Assembly (NCBI GenBank): GCA_003523465.1
Contig: DQAA01000047.1
Span: 332 to 6,571 of the forward strand
Reading direction: 5' to 3'
Length of the DNA: 6,240 nucleotides
From: Pseudomonas sp.
GTDB lineage: Bacteria; Pseudomonadota; Gammaproteobacteria; Pseudomonadales; Pseudomonadaceae
Part shown: positions 1 through 6,156 of the stretch, piece by piece
Layout of the letters: every line of letters starts with the position of its first letter
Numbering within the stretch: position 1 is the stretch's first letter
Notes under the pieces: model-generated
Databases searched by the model: none
Seen by the model: only the letters and a program-made list of their open reading frames with translations
Told to the model about the DNA's origin: nothing
Position numbers and translations under genes: made by a program

Positions 1-74
1 AGCTCCCACAGGATCTGCACTGCCTTCAAGGGCGGCGCGGTCCTTGTGGGAGCTGGCTTGCCAGCGATGAGGCC
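1..74. repeat. REP doublet (REPIN-like), left arm cut by the window edge
   Basis: A REP unit at 45-74 begins TGTGGGAGCT, holds the perfect hairpin GCTGGC-TT-GCCAGC (52-65) and ends GATGAGGCC. An inverted partner, AGCTCCCACA, lies at 1-10 and is truncated by the window start; a 34-base spacer lies between them. This is the GTGGGAGC-type REP family of Pseudomonas, mobilised by RAYT transposases. It lies immediately after the ccoH stop, between ccoH and whatever follows (ccoI expected). The 30 bases 45-74 are identical to 2322-2351. Confidence 0.88.
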
Positions 75-92
75 ATTAGCAACAGCACAACT

Positions 93-632
93 TCACTTGT
101 CGAGGTGCTCGGCTCCTTTCAGCTCTTCATCACCCAGCACCAGGGTCACCCCATGGGCCACATCCTCTTCCTCGAACAACCGCCAGGTCTGGCCCTTCTC
201 GGCCCCCAGCAGTTCGACGAAGCGCCGGCCTTCCACCTTGTCTTCCAGTTGCCCCAGGTAGCGCCCTGGCTCGCTGCTCAGGGTCAGGGCGATCTTGCGG
301 TCTTTCTCCGGCTGGGTCGGCGAGATCAGGTTCAGTTCCAGGGTCTGCGGCTGGCTGTCGCCGCTCAGGCGCAGTTCCACTTCACCGGTAACCTCGTCCA
401 GGTGCACGCTGGCCTTGAGCTTCAGCGTCTGCCCGAGCAGCTCGCGGTCCAGGGAGCGGTTGATGCCCTTGCCGGCTTCGTAGTAGTTGTCGTTGACCAG
501 GTTGTCCGGGTTGTTCACCGCGATGCTGACCATGGTCAGGCTCAAGGTCACCGAGGTGGCCAGGATGCCGATGATGATCCAGGGCCAGAGGTTCTTGTAC
601 CAGACGCTGTGAACTGTGTTCGTTGCAGGCAT
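93..632 (-). CDS. ccoH: CcoH, cbb3 oxidase assembly/stability protein (FixH family)
   Basis: 179-residue protein of the FixH/CcoH family, small membrane proteins needed for assembly and stability of cbb3 oxidase. Seen in the sequence: a short N-terminal stretch, one hydrophobic membrane segment at about residues 17-39, then the NDNYYEAGKGIN motif at about 47-58 just after the membrane, typical of the family, and a hydrophilic C-terminal domain of about 120 residues expected in the periplasm. The start at 632 is supported by a purine-rich GAGAG seven bases upstream; that site overlaps the ccoG stop codon, so translation of the two genes is probably coupled (12-base gap). The stop is TGA at 93-95. 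The length is normal for Pseudomonas CcoH. It follows ccoG as in the standard ccoGHIS order, but no ccoI start follows directly; a REP doublet lies there instead. Confidence 0.93.
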   Translation of the reverse strand: MPATNTVHSVWYKNLWPWIIIGILATSVTLSLTMVSIAVNNPDNLVNDNYYEAGKGINRSLDRELLGQTLKLKASVHLDEVTGEVELRLSGDSQPQTLELNLISPTQPEKDRKIALTLSSEPGRYLGQLEDKVEGRRFVELLGAEKGQTWRLFEEEDVAHGVTLVLGDEELKGAEHLDK

Positions 633-644
633 TGGCGTGCTCTC

Positions 645-2063
645 TTAACGGATTTGCGGGCCGATGAACCGGCTCTTGGCTTCGACTTCGGAGCCGCTGT
701 CGTCGGCATCGCGAAGCACGAAGGTGACTTCGTTGGTGGTCGACGGCAGCTGTTCGGGGGAGACCGACAACTGCACCGGCAGGCTGACGATGTCGCCGGC
801 CGCGACGCGGATTTCCTTCGCGCCTTCGAGGCGCAGGTTCGGCAGGCCCTTGGCTTCGAGGACGTAGACGTGGTCGTGCTGGTCCTTGTTCATGACCTTC
901 AGGCTGTAGACGTTCTCGATCCAGCCCTGGGCGTTCTCGCGGTACAGCACGCGGTCCTTGCTGACGTCGAAGCCGACCAGCGGGCGCATGAAGAAGGCGG
1001 TGGCGAGCAGGCCGATCATGGTCAGCAGGACCACCAGGTAGCCGATCAGGCGTGGCCGCACCATGTGGGTCTTCTGGCCCGAGAGGTTGTGCTCGGTGGT
1101 GTAGCTGATCAGGCCGCGGGGGTAGTTCATCTTGTCCATGATGTTGTCGCAGGCGTCGATGCAGGCGGCGCAGCCGATGCATTCGACCTGCAGGCCGTCA
1201 CGGATGTCGATGCCGGTCGGGCAGACCTGGACGCACATGGTGCAGTCGATGCAGTCGCCGAGGCCCTGGGCCTTGTAGTCCGCGTCCTTTTTGCGCGGGC
1301 CACGGGTCTCGCCGCGACGCGGGTCGTAGGAGACGATCAGGGTGTCCTTGTCGAACATCACGCTCTGGAAGCGGGCGTACGGGCACATGTAGATGCACAC
1401 CTGTTCGCGCAGCCAGCCGGCGTTGCCGTAGGTGGCGAGGGTGAAGAAACCGACCCAGAAATAGGACCAGCCGTCCGCTTCGCCGGTGAAGAAGTCCACC
1501 AGCAGTTCGCGGATCGGCGCGAAGTAGCCGACGAAGGTGATGCCGGTGACGAAGCCGATCAGCAGCCAGAGGCTGTGCTTGGCCAATTTGCGCGCGAACT
1601 TGTTGGCGCTCATCGGCGCCTTGTCGAGTTTCATGCGCTGGTTGCGGTCGCCTTCGGTGACCTTCTCGCACCACATGAAGATCCAGGTCCACACGCTTTG
1701 CGGGCAGGTGTAGCCGCACCAGATGCGTCCGGCGAAGGTGGTGATGAAGAACAGGCCGAACGCGGCGACGATCAGGATGCCGGACAGGAGGATGAAGTCC
1801 TGCGGCCAGATGGTGGCGCCGAAGATGTAGAACTTGCGCTCCGGCAGGTTCCACCAGACGGCCTGGTGCCCGCCCCAGTTGAGCCAGACGGTGCCGAAAT
1901 AGAGAAGGAAGAGCAGGGCGCCACCGGCGATGCGCAGGTTGCGGAAAATACCGGTGAAGGCACGGGTGTAGATTTTTTCCCGGGCGGCGTAGAGGTCGAC
2001 GCCAGTGTCTTTTTTATTCTTGGCGGGTGGGGTGATGTCTTGTACAGGAATCTGCTTGCTCAT
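645..2063 (-). CDS. ccoG: CcoG, polyferredoxin-like membrane protein, cupric reductase family (FixG/RdxA)
   Basis: 472-residue FixG/RdxA/CcoG family protein. In Rhodobacter the family member reduces Cu(II) to Cu(I) for delivery to the CuB site of cbb3 oxidase; the same role is inferred here. Hydrophobic segments lie near residues 46-63, 88-108, 163-183, 198-214 and 338-358. CxxxCP motifs are at C116/C120 (WCGYTCP) and C223/C227 (CIYMCP). Two classical 4Fe-4S motifs follow: C271, C274, C277, C281 and C295, C298, C301, C305. The part after about residue 360 is the FixG C-terminal, Ig-like periplasmic domain. I chose the start at 2063 (MSKQIPVQDITPP) because this matches the family N-terminus; the frame stays open to an ATG at 2114, but the extra 17 residues look like translated leader. 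The Shine-Dalgarno is weak (GGGA about 11 bases upstream). It lies upstream of ccoH and probably has its own promoter (ANR-type box at 2236-2249). Confidence 0.95.
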   Translation of the reverse strand: MSKQIPVQDITPPAKNKKDTGVDLYAAREKIYTRAFTGIFRNLRIAGGALLFLLYFGTVWLNWGGHQAVWWNLPERKFYIFGATIWPQDFILLSGILIVAAFGLFFITTFAGRIWCGYTCPQSVWTWIFMWCEKVTEGDRNQRMKLDKAPMSANKFARKLAKHSLWLLIGFVTGITFVGYFAPIRELLVDFFTGEADGWSYFWVGFFTLATYGNAGWLREQVCIYMCPYARFQSVMFDKDTLIVSYDPRRGETRGPRKKDADYKAQGLGDCIDCTMCVQVCPTGIDIRDGLQVECIGCAACIDACDNIMDKMNYPRGLISYTTEHNLSGQKTHMVRPRLIGYLVVLLTMIGLLATAFFMRPLVGFDVSKDRVLYRENAQGWIENVYSLKVMNKDQHDHVYVLEAKGLPNLRLEGAKEIRVAAGDIVSLPVQLSVSPEQLPSTTNEVTFVLRDADDSGSEVEAKSRFIGPQIR

Positions 2064-2181
2064 CGTTTTACAGTCCCACGGCAGTGGAAAAATGCCGCGG
2101 CCAGTGCATGCCAACCGCAGTCAGAAGTTTTGCTGCTCTGGCCCGCATCATACGCCTGTGCAAGGGCCCTATGGCGCGGGT

Positions 2182-2196
2182 GCGACCTTAGGTCGC
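2182..2196. promoter_or_regulatory. GCGAC-N5-GTCGC inverted repeat in the ccoG leader
   Basis: A perfect inverted repeat GCGACC-TTA-GGTCGC. It fits the GCGNC-Nx-GNCGC format described for redox response regulators of the RegA/PrrA/RoxR family, but it could equally act as an RNA hairpin at the 5' end of the ccoG transcript. No T tract follows on either strand, so it is not an intrinsic terminator. The same format occurs at 6070-6084. Confidence 0.4.
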
Positions 2197-2206
2197 GTTG
2201 GTTTGA

Positions 2207-2235
2207 ATCCGACAATGGTGTATTGGCGATGTCAA
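2207..2235 (-). promoter_or_regulatory. Candidate promoter for ccoGH
   Basis: On the minus strand a consensus-like -35 TTGACA (2235-2230) is separated by 17 bases from TCGGAT (2212-2207), which matches only three bases of the TATAAT consensus. A poor -10 fits a promoter that depends on the adjoining ANR-type box. The predicted start near 2200 would give a leader of about 137 bases before the ccoG ATG. Confidence 0.45.
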
Positions 2236-2249
2236 TTGATGCAGGTCAA
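2236..2249 (-). promoter_or_regulatory. Probable ANR/FNR-type box upstream of ccoG
   Basis: The minus strand reads TTGAC-CTGC-ATCAA, which matches 9 of 10 fixed bases of the FNR/ANR consensus TTGAT-N4-ATCAA. ANR is the oxygen-sensing FNR homologue of Pseudomonas and controls cbb3 genes there. A TTGACA hexamer (2235-2230) follows immediately, with a weak TCGGAT -10 candidate 17 bases further (2212-2207). That geometry puts the box centre about 41-43 bases before the predicted transcription start near 2200, the usual position for class II activation. The binding itself is inferred. Confidence 0.65.
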
Positions 2250-2253
2250 CTCA

Positions 2254-2364
2254 GGGTGTTCTTTCGGGCCCTATCGCTGGCAAGCCAGCTCCCACAATGA
2301 CCGCGTCGCACCACAGATCCCTGTGGGAGCTGGCTTGCCAGCGATGAGGCCCGAAAGAACACCC
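2254..2364. repeat. REPIN with extended inverted arms between ccoP and ccoG
   Basis: Two REP units face each other: left with hairpin GCTGGC-AA-GCCAGC (2276-2289), right with GCTGGC-TT-GCCAGC (2329-2342), separated by 25 bases. The inverted symmetry does not stop at the REP cores. Arms 2254-2296 and 2322-2364 (43 bases each) pair with only two mismatches, including a perfect 17-bp outer part beginning GGGTGTTC. Eight further bases (2238-2245 with 2364-2371) can pair across a nine-base bulge. It sits between the ccoP terminator and the predicted ccoG promoter. Confidence 0.92.
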
Positions 2365-2380
2365 CTGCATCCCAGCCAAG

Positions 2381-2416
2381 AAAAAAGGCCCCACCAGTCT
2401 GCACTGACGGGGCCTT
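2381..2416 (-). terminator. Intrinsic terminator after ccoP
   Basis: An 8-bp stem AAGGCCCC (2385-2392) / GGGGCCTT (2409-2416) is topped by an inner CAGT/ACTG helix (2395-2398 / 2403-2406) with a four-base loop. On the minus strand it runs directly into a T tract (2386-2381). It starts 17 bases past the ccoP stop and should end the ccoNOQP transcript, which implies that ccoGH needs its own promoter or depends on read-through. Confidence 0.9.
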
Positions 2417-2432
2417 GTTCTACCGCCGGGCC

Positions 2433-3413
2433 TTACTGCGCCTCGGCCGGTTTCTCTTCTTTATGCGACAGGCTGTAGACGTAGGCCGCCAGCAGGTGGA
2501 CCTTGTCGTTGCCCTGGATTTCCTGCTGCGCCGGCATCTGGCCCTGGCGGCCGTAACGGATGGTCTGCTGCAGCTGGGCGAAGCTCGAACCGTAGATGAA
2601 CGCTTGCGGGTGAGTCAGGTTCGGTGCGCCCATCGCCGGGGTGCCCTGGCCTTCCGCGCCGTGGCAGGCCACGCAGTTGGCAGCGAAGATCTTCTGCCCG
2701 TTGGCGGCGTCGGCCTTGGCGCCTTCCGGCAGAGTGCGGCCATCGAGCTTGGTGATGATGAACGCGGCGACATCCGCCACGCCTTGCTCGCCAATCACTT
2801 CGGCCCACGCCGGCATCACGCCATGGCGACCGGCCATGATGGTCTGCTTGATGGTTTCCGGCTCGCCGCCCCAGCGCCAGTCGTTGTCGGTGAGGTTGGG
2901 GAAGCCGTAGGAGCCCTTGGCGTCGGAGCCGTGGCAGACCGAGCAGTTCGAGGCGAACAGGCGACCGCCCATCTTCAGCGCCTGCGGGTCTTTGGCGACT
3001 TCTTCGATCGGCATCGCTGCGAATTTGGCGAAGATCGGGCCGAATTTAGCATCGGCACGGGCCATCTCCTTTTCCCACTCGTGGACGCCGGTCCAGCCGG
3101 CCTGGCCGTTGGCGAACGCCACTTCCTTCTCGGTGTCCAGGTACTGGTAGCCCGGCAGGATGCCTTTCCAGTTACCCAGGCCCGGGTACAGCGCCAGGTA
3201 GCCCAGGGCGAAGATGATGGTGCCGACGAACAGCATGAACCACCACTTCGGCAGCGGGTTGTCGTATTCCTCGATGCCGTCGAAGGAATGGCCGACGGTT
3301 TCCTCGGTGGTTTCGCTGCGCTGGCCCTTGCGGGTGGAGAGCAGCAGCCAGGTCAGGGCAAAGATGGTGCCCAGACTCAGAACGGTGACGTACAGACTCC
3401 AGAAGGTAGTCAT
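2433..3413 (-). CDS. ccoP: CcoP, di-haem cytochrome c subunit of cbb3 oxidase
   Basis: 326-residue subunit III of cbb3 oxidase, which accepts electrons from soluble or membrane c-type cytochromes and passes them to CcoO. Two hydrophobic segments at about residues 7-25 and 57-77 anchor it, as in other Pseudomonas CcoP proteins. Two periplasmic cytochrome c domains follow. Haem 1: C157-S-V-C160-H161 with probable Met ligand M200 (GVMPAW). Haem 2: C247-V-A-C250-H251 with probable Met ligand M293 (GQMPAQ). No key residue is missing and the length is normal. Its ATG overlaps the ccoQ stop by four bases (ATGA), and an AGGAG nine bases upstream, inside the ccoQ coding end, sets the start. It is the last gene of the operon; an intrinsic terminator follows within 20 bases of the stop. 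Its 3' end is almost identical to the partial ccoP at 6157-6240. Confidence 0.97.
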   Translation of the reverse strand: MTTFWSLYVTVLSLGTIFALTWLLLSTRKGQRSETTEETVGHSFDGIEEYDNPLPKWWFMLFVGTIIFALGYLALYPGLGNWKGILPGYQYLDTEKEVAFANGQAGWTGVHEWEKEMARADAKFGPIFAKFAAMPIEEVAKDPQALKMGGRLFASNCSVCHGSDAKGSYGFPNLTDNDWRWGGEPETIKQTIMAGRHGVMPAWAEVIGEQGVADVAAFIITKLDGRTLPEGAKADAANGQKIFAANCVACHGAEGQGTPAMGAPNLTHPQAFIYGSSFAQLQQTIRYGRQGQMPAQQEIQGNDKVHLLAAYVYSLSHKEEKPAEAQ

Positions 3414-3607
3414 TCGTTGTTACTCCTAGACGCTTTCGCTTCCGCTTGCTCGACGTGCTGGCTGGCTTCGGGATCATCCGCGAAGGGCAGCATGGTCGCT
3501 TCGTCGAACTCGGACTTGCGCCGAGAACTGAACACCCACAACGCCAGGCCCACGAAGGCCACCATCACCACGACGGTGCCCAGGCCTCGAATCATCCCGA
3601 TATCCAT
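3410..3607 (-). CDS. ccoQ: CcoQ, small membrane subunit of cbb3 oxidase
   Basis: 65-residue protein starting [11 protein letters not shown] and ending RSNNE. It has one hydrophobic segment at about residues 9-26, then a basic SSRRK that would lie on the cytoplasmic side, then an acidic tail. Size, membrane topology and position between ccoO and ccoP identify it as CcoQ/FixQ, a non-catalytic subunit that stabilises the cbb3 complex. The frame stays open upstream to about 3802, but that part is a shadow of ccoO; the start at 3607 is chosen because it lies five bases after the ccoO stop and begins with the expected MDIGMIRG sequence. The Shine-Dalgarno is weak, so translation is probably coupled to ccoO. 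Its TGA stop overlaps the ccoP ATG by four bases. Sequence conservation in this family is low, so the call rests partly on context. Confidence 0.92.
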   Translation of the reverse strand: MDIGMIRGLGTVVVMVAFVGLALWVFSSRRKSEFDEATMLPFADDPEASQHVEQAEAKASRSNNE

Positions 3608-3612
3608 CGCAG

Positions 3613-4221
3613 TCACCGTTTGCTTTTGATGATGGTGCCGAGGCCCTGGAGGTACGCGACCAGGGCGTCCATTTCCGTCTTGCCCTTGACCGCGTCGCGG
3701 GCACCGGCGATATCCGCGTCGGTGTACGGCGTGCCGAGGGTGCGCAGGACTTCCATCTTCTTGGCGGTGTCCTTGCCGTCGAGCTTGTTCTCGACCAGCC
3801 ACGGGTAGGACGGCATTTTCGACTCGGGCACGACGTTGCGCGGGTTGTACAGGTGCGCGCGGTGCCAGTCATCGGAGTAACGACCGCCGACCCGGGCCAG
3901 GTCCGGACCGGTACGCTTGGAACCCCAGAGGAACGGGTGGTCCCAGACGCTTTCACCGGCCACCGAGTAGTGGCCGTAGCGCTCGGTCTCGGCGCGGAAC
4001 GGACGGATCATCTGCGAGTGGCAGCCAACGCAGCCTTCGCGGATGTACACGTCGCGGCCTTCCAGCTCCAGCGCGGTACGCGGCTTCATGCCCTCGACCG
4101 GCTTGTTGGTGACGTCCTGGAAGAACAGCGGAACGATCTGGGTCAGGCCGCCGATGCTCACGGCGATGACCATGAAGAAGGCCAGCAGGCCGATATTCTT
4201 CTCGACTACTTCGTGCTTCAT
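3613..4221 (-). CDS. ccoO: CcoO, mono-haem cytochrome c subunit of cbb3 oxidase
   Basis: 202-residue subunit II of cbb3 oxidase, relaying electrons from CcoP to the low-spin haem b of CcoN. An N-terminal hydrophobic anchor covers about residues 10-33, and the rest is a periplasmic cytochrome c domain. The haem c motif is C64-V-G-C67-H68, followed by the family-typical SQMIRPFR; the probable distal axial ligand is M136 in the SKMPSYPWL motif. Length and motifs are normal for Pseudomonas CcoO. The ATG shares one base with the ccoN stop (TGATG), and a GGGAG about seven bases upstream, within the ccoN end, serves as ribosome-binding site, so the two catalytic subunits are translationally coupled. 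The stop at 3613 is followed after five bases by ccoQ. Confidence 0.97.
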   Translation of the reverse strand: MKHEVVEKNIGLLAFFMVIAVSIGGLTQIVPLFFQDVTNKPVEGMKPRTALELEGRDVYIREGCVGCHSQMIRPFRAETERYGHYSVAGESVWDHPFLWGSKRTGPDLARVGGRYSDDWHRAHLYNPRNVVPESKMPSYPWLVENKLDGKDTAKKMEVLRTLGTPYTDADIAGARDAVKGKTEMDALVAYLQGLGTIIKSKR

Positions 4222-5663
4222 CAGTGCGCTCCCACGACGACGATCTGTTCGGCGGCCGCAGCTTCGGCCGGTTTCGACTCACGCACGGTGCGCAGGACGT
4301 TCCAGGCCATCAACAGCATGCCGGAGGCGAAGAACGCACCGCCCAGGGCGCGGACGATATAGCCCGGGTGGCTGGCTTGCAGGGCTTCGACGAAGGAGTA
4401 GGTGAGGGTGCCGTCATCGTTGATCGCACGCCACATCAGGCCCTGGGTGATGCCGTTGACCCACATCGAGGCGATGTAGAGCACGGTACCGATGGTGGCG
4501 AGCCAGAAGTGCGCGTTGATCAGGCCGACGCTGTGCATCTGCGCGCGACCGTAGAGTTTCGGAATCATGTGGTAGACGGCACCGATGGAGATCATCGCCA
4601 CCCAGCCGAGGGCACCGGCGTGTACGTGGCCGATGGTCCAGTCGGTGTAGTGGGAGAGCGAGTTGACGGTCTTGATGGCCATCATCGGACCTTCGAAGGT
4701 CGACATGCCGTAGAACGCCAGCGATACCACGAGGAAGCGCAGGATCGGGTCGGTGCGCAGCTTATGCCAGGCGCCGGAGAGGGTCATCATGCCGTTGATC
4801 ATGCCGCCCCAGCTTGGCGCGAGGAGGATGATCGACATCACCATGCCGAGGGACTGGGCCCAGTCCGGCAGGGCGGTGTAGTGCAGGTGGTGCGGGCCGG
4901 CCCAGATGTACAGGGTGATCAGCGCCCAGAAGTGCACGATCGACAGGCGATACGAGTAGATCGGACGCTCGGCCTGTTTCGGTACGAAGTAGTACATCAT
5001 CCCGAGGAAGCCGGTGGTCAGGAAGAAGCCCACGGCGTTGTGCCCGTACCACCACTGGATCATCGCGTCGGTGGCGCCGGCGTAGGCCGAGTACGACTTG
5101 AAGAAGCTCACCGGCAGCGAGATGTGGTTGACGATGTGCAGCATCGCGGTGACCAGGATGAAGGCACCGTAGAACCAGTTGCCGACATAGATGTGCTTGG
5201 TCTTGCGCTTGACGATGGTGCCGAAGAATACAACCGCGTAGGTCACCCAGACGATGGCCAGCAAAATGGCGAGGGGCCATTCCAGCTCGGCGTATTCCTT
5301 GGTGGTGGTGTAGCCCATGGGCAGGGTGATCAGCGCGCCGACGATGACCGCTTGCCAACCCCAGAAGGTGAAGGCCGCCATGCTGTCGGAGATCAGTCGG
5401 GTCTGGCAGGTTCGCTGCACGACGTAGTAGGAAGTGGCGAACAGTGCACAACCACCGAAGGCGAAGATCACCAGGTTGGTGTGCAGGGGGCGCAGGCGTC
5501 CAAAGCTCGTCCACGGCAGGTCAAGGTTCAGGTGCGGCCAGACCAGTTGCGAGGCGATGAAGACACCGAGGCCCATGCCAAGGATCCCCCAGACCACCGT
5601 CATGATGGCGAACTGGCGGACGACCTTATAGTTATAAGCAGTCGGACTGATTGCTGTGCTCAT
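4221..5663 (-). CDS. ccoN: CcoN, catalytic haem-copper subunit I of cbb3 oxidase
   Basis: 480-residue haem-copper oxidase subunit I of the C (cbb3) family, a polytopic inner-membrane protein that reduces O2 to water and pumps protons. Visible residues that match known functional positions: H61 (RPLHTN) and H348 (GHVHAG) for the low-spin haem b, H346 for high-spin haem b3, and H208 (WWYGHNA), H258 and H259 (GPHHL) for CuB. Y252, six residues before H258, is the C-family tyrosine that cross-links to the CuB histidine H208. E324 (STFEGP) is the conserved active-site glutamate and E123 matches the calcium-site glutamate. Length is normal. The start at 5663 ([15 protein letters not shown]) has a GGAA seven bases upstream. 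It is the first gene of the operon, about 150 bases downstream of an AT-rich promoter-like region, and it overlaps ccoO by one base. No residue expected for catalysis is missing. Confidence 0.98.
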   Translation of the reverse strand: MSTAISPTAYNYKVVRQFAIMTVVWGILGMGLGVFIASQLVWPHLNLDLPWTSFGRLRPLHTNLVIFAFGGCALFATSYYVVQRTCQTRLISDSMAAFTFWGWQAVIVGALITLPMGYTTTKEYAELEWPLAILLAIVWVTYAVVFFGTIVKRKTKHIYVGNWFYGAFILVTAMLHIVNHISLPVSFFKSYSAYAGATDAMIQWWYGHNAVGFFLTTGFLGMMYYFVPKQAERPIYSYRLSIVHFWALITLYIWAGPHHLHYTALPDWAQSLGMVMSIILLAPSWGGMINGMMTLSGAWHKLRTDPILRFLVVSLAFYGMSTFEGPMMAIKTVNSLSHYTDWTIGHVHAGALGWVAMISIGAVYHMIPKLYGRAQMHSVGLINAHFWLATIGTVLYIASMWVNGITQGLMWRAINDDGTLTYSFVEALQASHPGYIVRALGGAFFASGMLLMAWNVLRTVRESKPAEAAAAEQIVVVGAH

Positions 5664-5810
5664 TCTAAGGTTCCACGGTTTTTAGGTGTTTTTGTAGGTA
5701 GAGAAATCGGCGCAAGTATCTACAGGGAGTGTGGGTATTGCAACGCAAGGGGTACCGCCCCACGGCTCTCCAGGGCCTTTGTTACGGCCCTTCCGACACA
5801 TCTACCGCGC

Positions 5811-5875
5811 AAATTGTACACAATAATCAATTATTTATGTGCACCATTTTTATTGTGGATTGCACGCTCAACAAG
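5811..5875 (-). promoter_or_regulatory. AT-rich promoter-like region upstream of ccoN
   Basis: This is the only clearly AT-rich stretch in the intergenic region. It contains two adjoining small palindromes: ATTGT-AC-ACAAT (5813-5824) and AATAAT-CA-ATTATT (5822-5835, plus-strand reading). On the minus strand, -10-like hexamers TAAAAA (5852-5847) and TACAAT (5818-5813) can be found; TTGTTG at 5874-5869 gives the first a 16-base spacing. No TTGAT-N4-ATCAA type ANR box was found here. The exact start is uncertain; a leader of about 150-180 bases before the ccoN ATG is implied. Confidence 0.45.
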
Positions 5876-5900
5876 GCATCGAATCGCGCCGACAATCGTC

Positions 5901-5950
5901 GCTTTCGCCCTATGAAAAATAGGGGAAAGCAAAGGGCCATCGGCCTTTGC
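5901..5950 (-). other. Double hairpin of unknown function upstream of ccoN
   Basis: Two adjacent stems that share two bases at their junction. One is 11 bp (5901-5912 with 5920-5930, bulged G at 5907, loop TGAAAAA). The other is 9 bp (5929-5938 with 5942-5950, one bulged base). On the minus strand the second stem is followed by TTTCCCCTATTTTTC, a broken T tract, so it could be a weak terminator of a short transcript or leader, or a processed RNA structure. No function can be assigned. Confidence 0.35.
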
Positions 5951-6067
5951 GCGGGTATGGCGAAGTGAGATTACCCAACAGGTGTGTAGGGCCGACATCG
6001 CCTGAAGCCGCATGAGGCAACAAGCTTAGTCCCGTTCGGAAGGGGTGCAAGAAGGTACGTCGGAGGG

Positions 6068-6086
6068 GTGCGACACTCTGTCGCAC
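6068..6086. promoter_or_regulatory. GCGAC-N5-GTCGC inverted repeat between the two cco operons
   Basis: A perfect 8-bp inverted repeat GTGCGACA / TGTCGCAC with a three-base spacer (CTC); the core GCGAC-N5-GTCGC lies at 6070-6084. It sits 10 bases beyond the terminator of the upstream operon and about 400 bases ahead of ccoN. No T tract follows. It may be a binding site for a RegA/RoxR-type regulator or only a stable hairpin. Confidence 0.4.
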
Positions 6087-6090
6087 AGGC

Positions 6091-6130
6091 AAAAAGAAAC
6101 CGCCGCACCCGGTTCGGATGCGGCGGTTTC
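6091..6130 (-). terminator. Intrinsic terminator of the upstream cco operon
   Basis: A 12-bp perfect stem formed by 6096-6107 (GAAACCGCCGCA) and 6119-6130 is closed by an 11-base GC-rich loop that can itself pair partly (CCG/CGG). On the minus strand the stem is followed by five T residues (6095-6091). It begins 27 bases after the stop of the partial ccoP, so it should separate the upstream operon from the ccoN transcript. Confidence 0.9.
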
Positions 6131-6156
6131 AGTCAATCCTCAGATGGATCGAAGTC

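Larger units (their letters stand above)
2064..2432. other. Intergenic region ccoP-ccoG
   Basis: 369 bases with no credible gene. Reading with transcription it holds the ccoP terminator, the REPIN, the ANR-type box, a candidate promoter, the GCGAC-N5-GTCGC repeat, and a 117-base stretch (2064-2180) in which I see nothing except the weak ribosome-binding site of ccoG. Open frames crossing it on the plus strand have no family resemblance and no ribosome-binding site. Confidence 0.8.
5664..6156. other. Intergenic region between the tandem cco operons
   Basis: About 490 bases with no credible gene. Besides the terminator, inverted repeat and AT-rich promoter zone listed separately, it has hairpins at 5901-5930 (GCTTTC.CCCTA / TAGGGGAAAGC, one bulge), 5929-5950 (GCAAAG.GCC / GGCCTTTGC, one bulge, three-base loop), 5772-5791 (AGGGCC / GGCCCT, eight-base loop) and 5749-5761 (GGGG / CCCC). 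The last two would lie in the ccoN leader. Two overlapping minus-strand open frames of 60 codons (5831-6013 and 5910-6092) exist but have no convincing start or family. Confidence 0.75.

Noticed and set aside
2064..2114. A 17-residue N-terminal extension of CcoG (start at 2114)
   Set aside because: The extension (MACTGRGIFPLPWD...) lacks resemblance to CcoG proteins and has no ribosome-binding site; MSKQIPVQDI at 2063 is the expected N-terminus.
2182..2196. A terminator upstream of ccoG
   Set aside because: The hairpin is short and has no T tract on either strand.
105..2300. A 731-codon open frame on the plus strand opposite ccoH and ccoG
   Set aside because: It is antisense to two well-supported genes, has low-complexity composition rich in A, D, G, V and H, and no family motif. 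Long antisense frames are expected opposite GC-rich coding DNA.
2415..3629. A 404-codon plus-strand open frame opposite ccoP and ccoQ
   Set aside because: It is antisense to genes with intact haem motifs, has no recognisable family, and starts inside the ccoP terminator region.
3608..3802. An upstream extension of the ccoQ frame
   Set aside because: It lies fully inside ccoO in another frame and reads as arginine-rich low-complexity sequence; the short ccoQ start fits the family.
5811..5880. An ANR box upstream of ccoN
   Set aside because: Candidate TTGAT and CAA elements exist, but none has the required N4 spacing and both half-sites.
4224..5915. A 563-codon plus-strand open frame opposite ccoN
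   Set aside because: It is the shadow of ccoN: composition is atypical (many H, D, G, V, R, E), with no domain and no ribosome-binding site.
5831..6092. Two 60-codon minus-strand open frames in the intergenic region
   Set aside because: They overlap each other in different frames, have no good Shine-Dalgarno and no recognisable domain, and cross the hairpin cluster.
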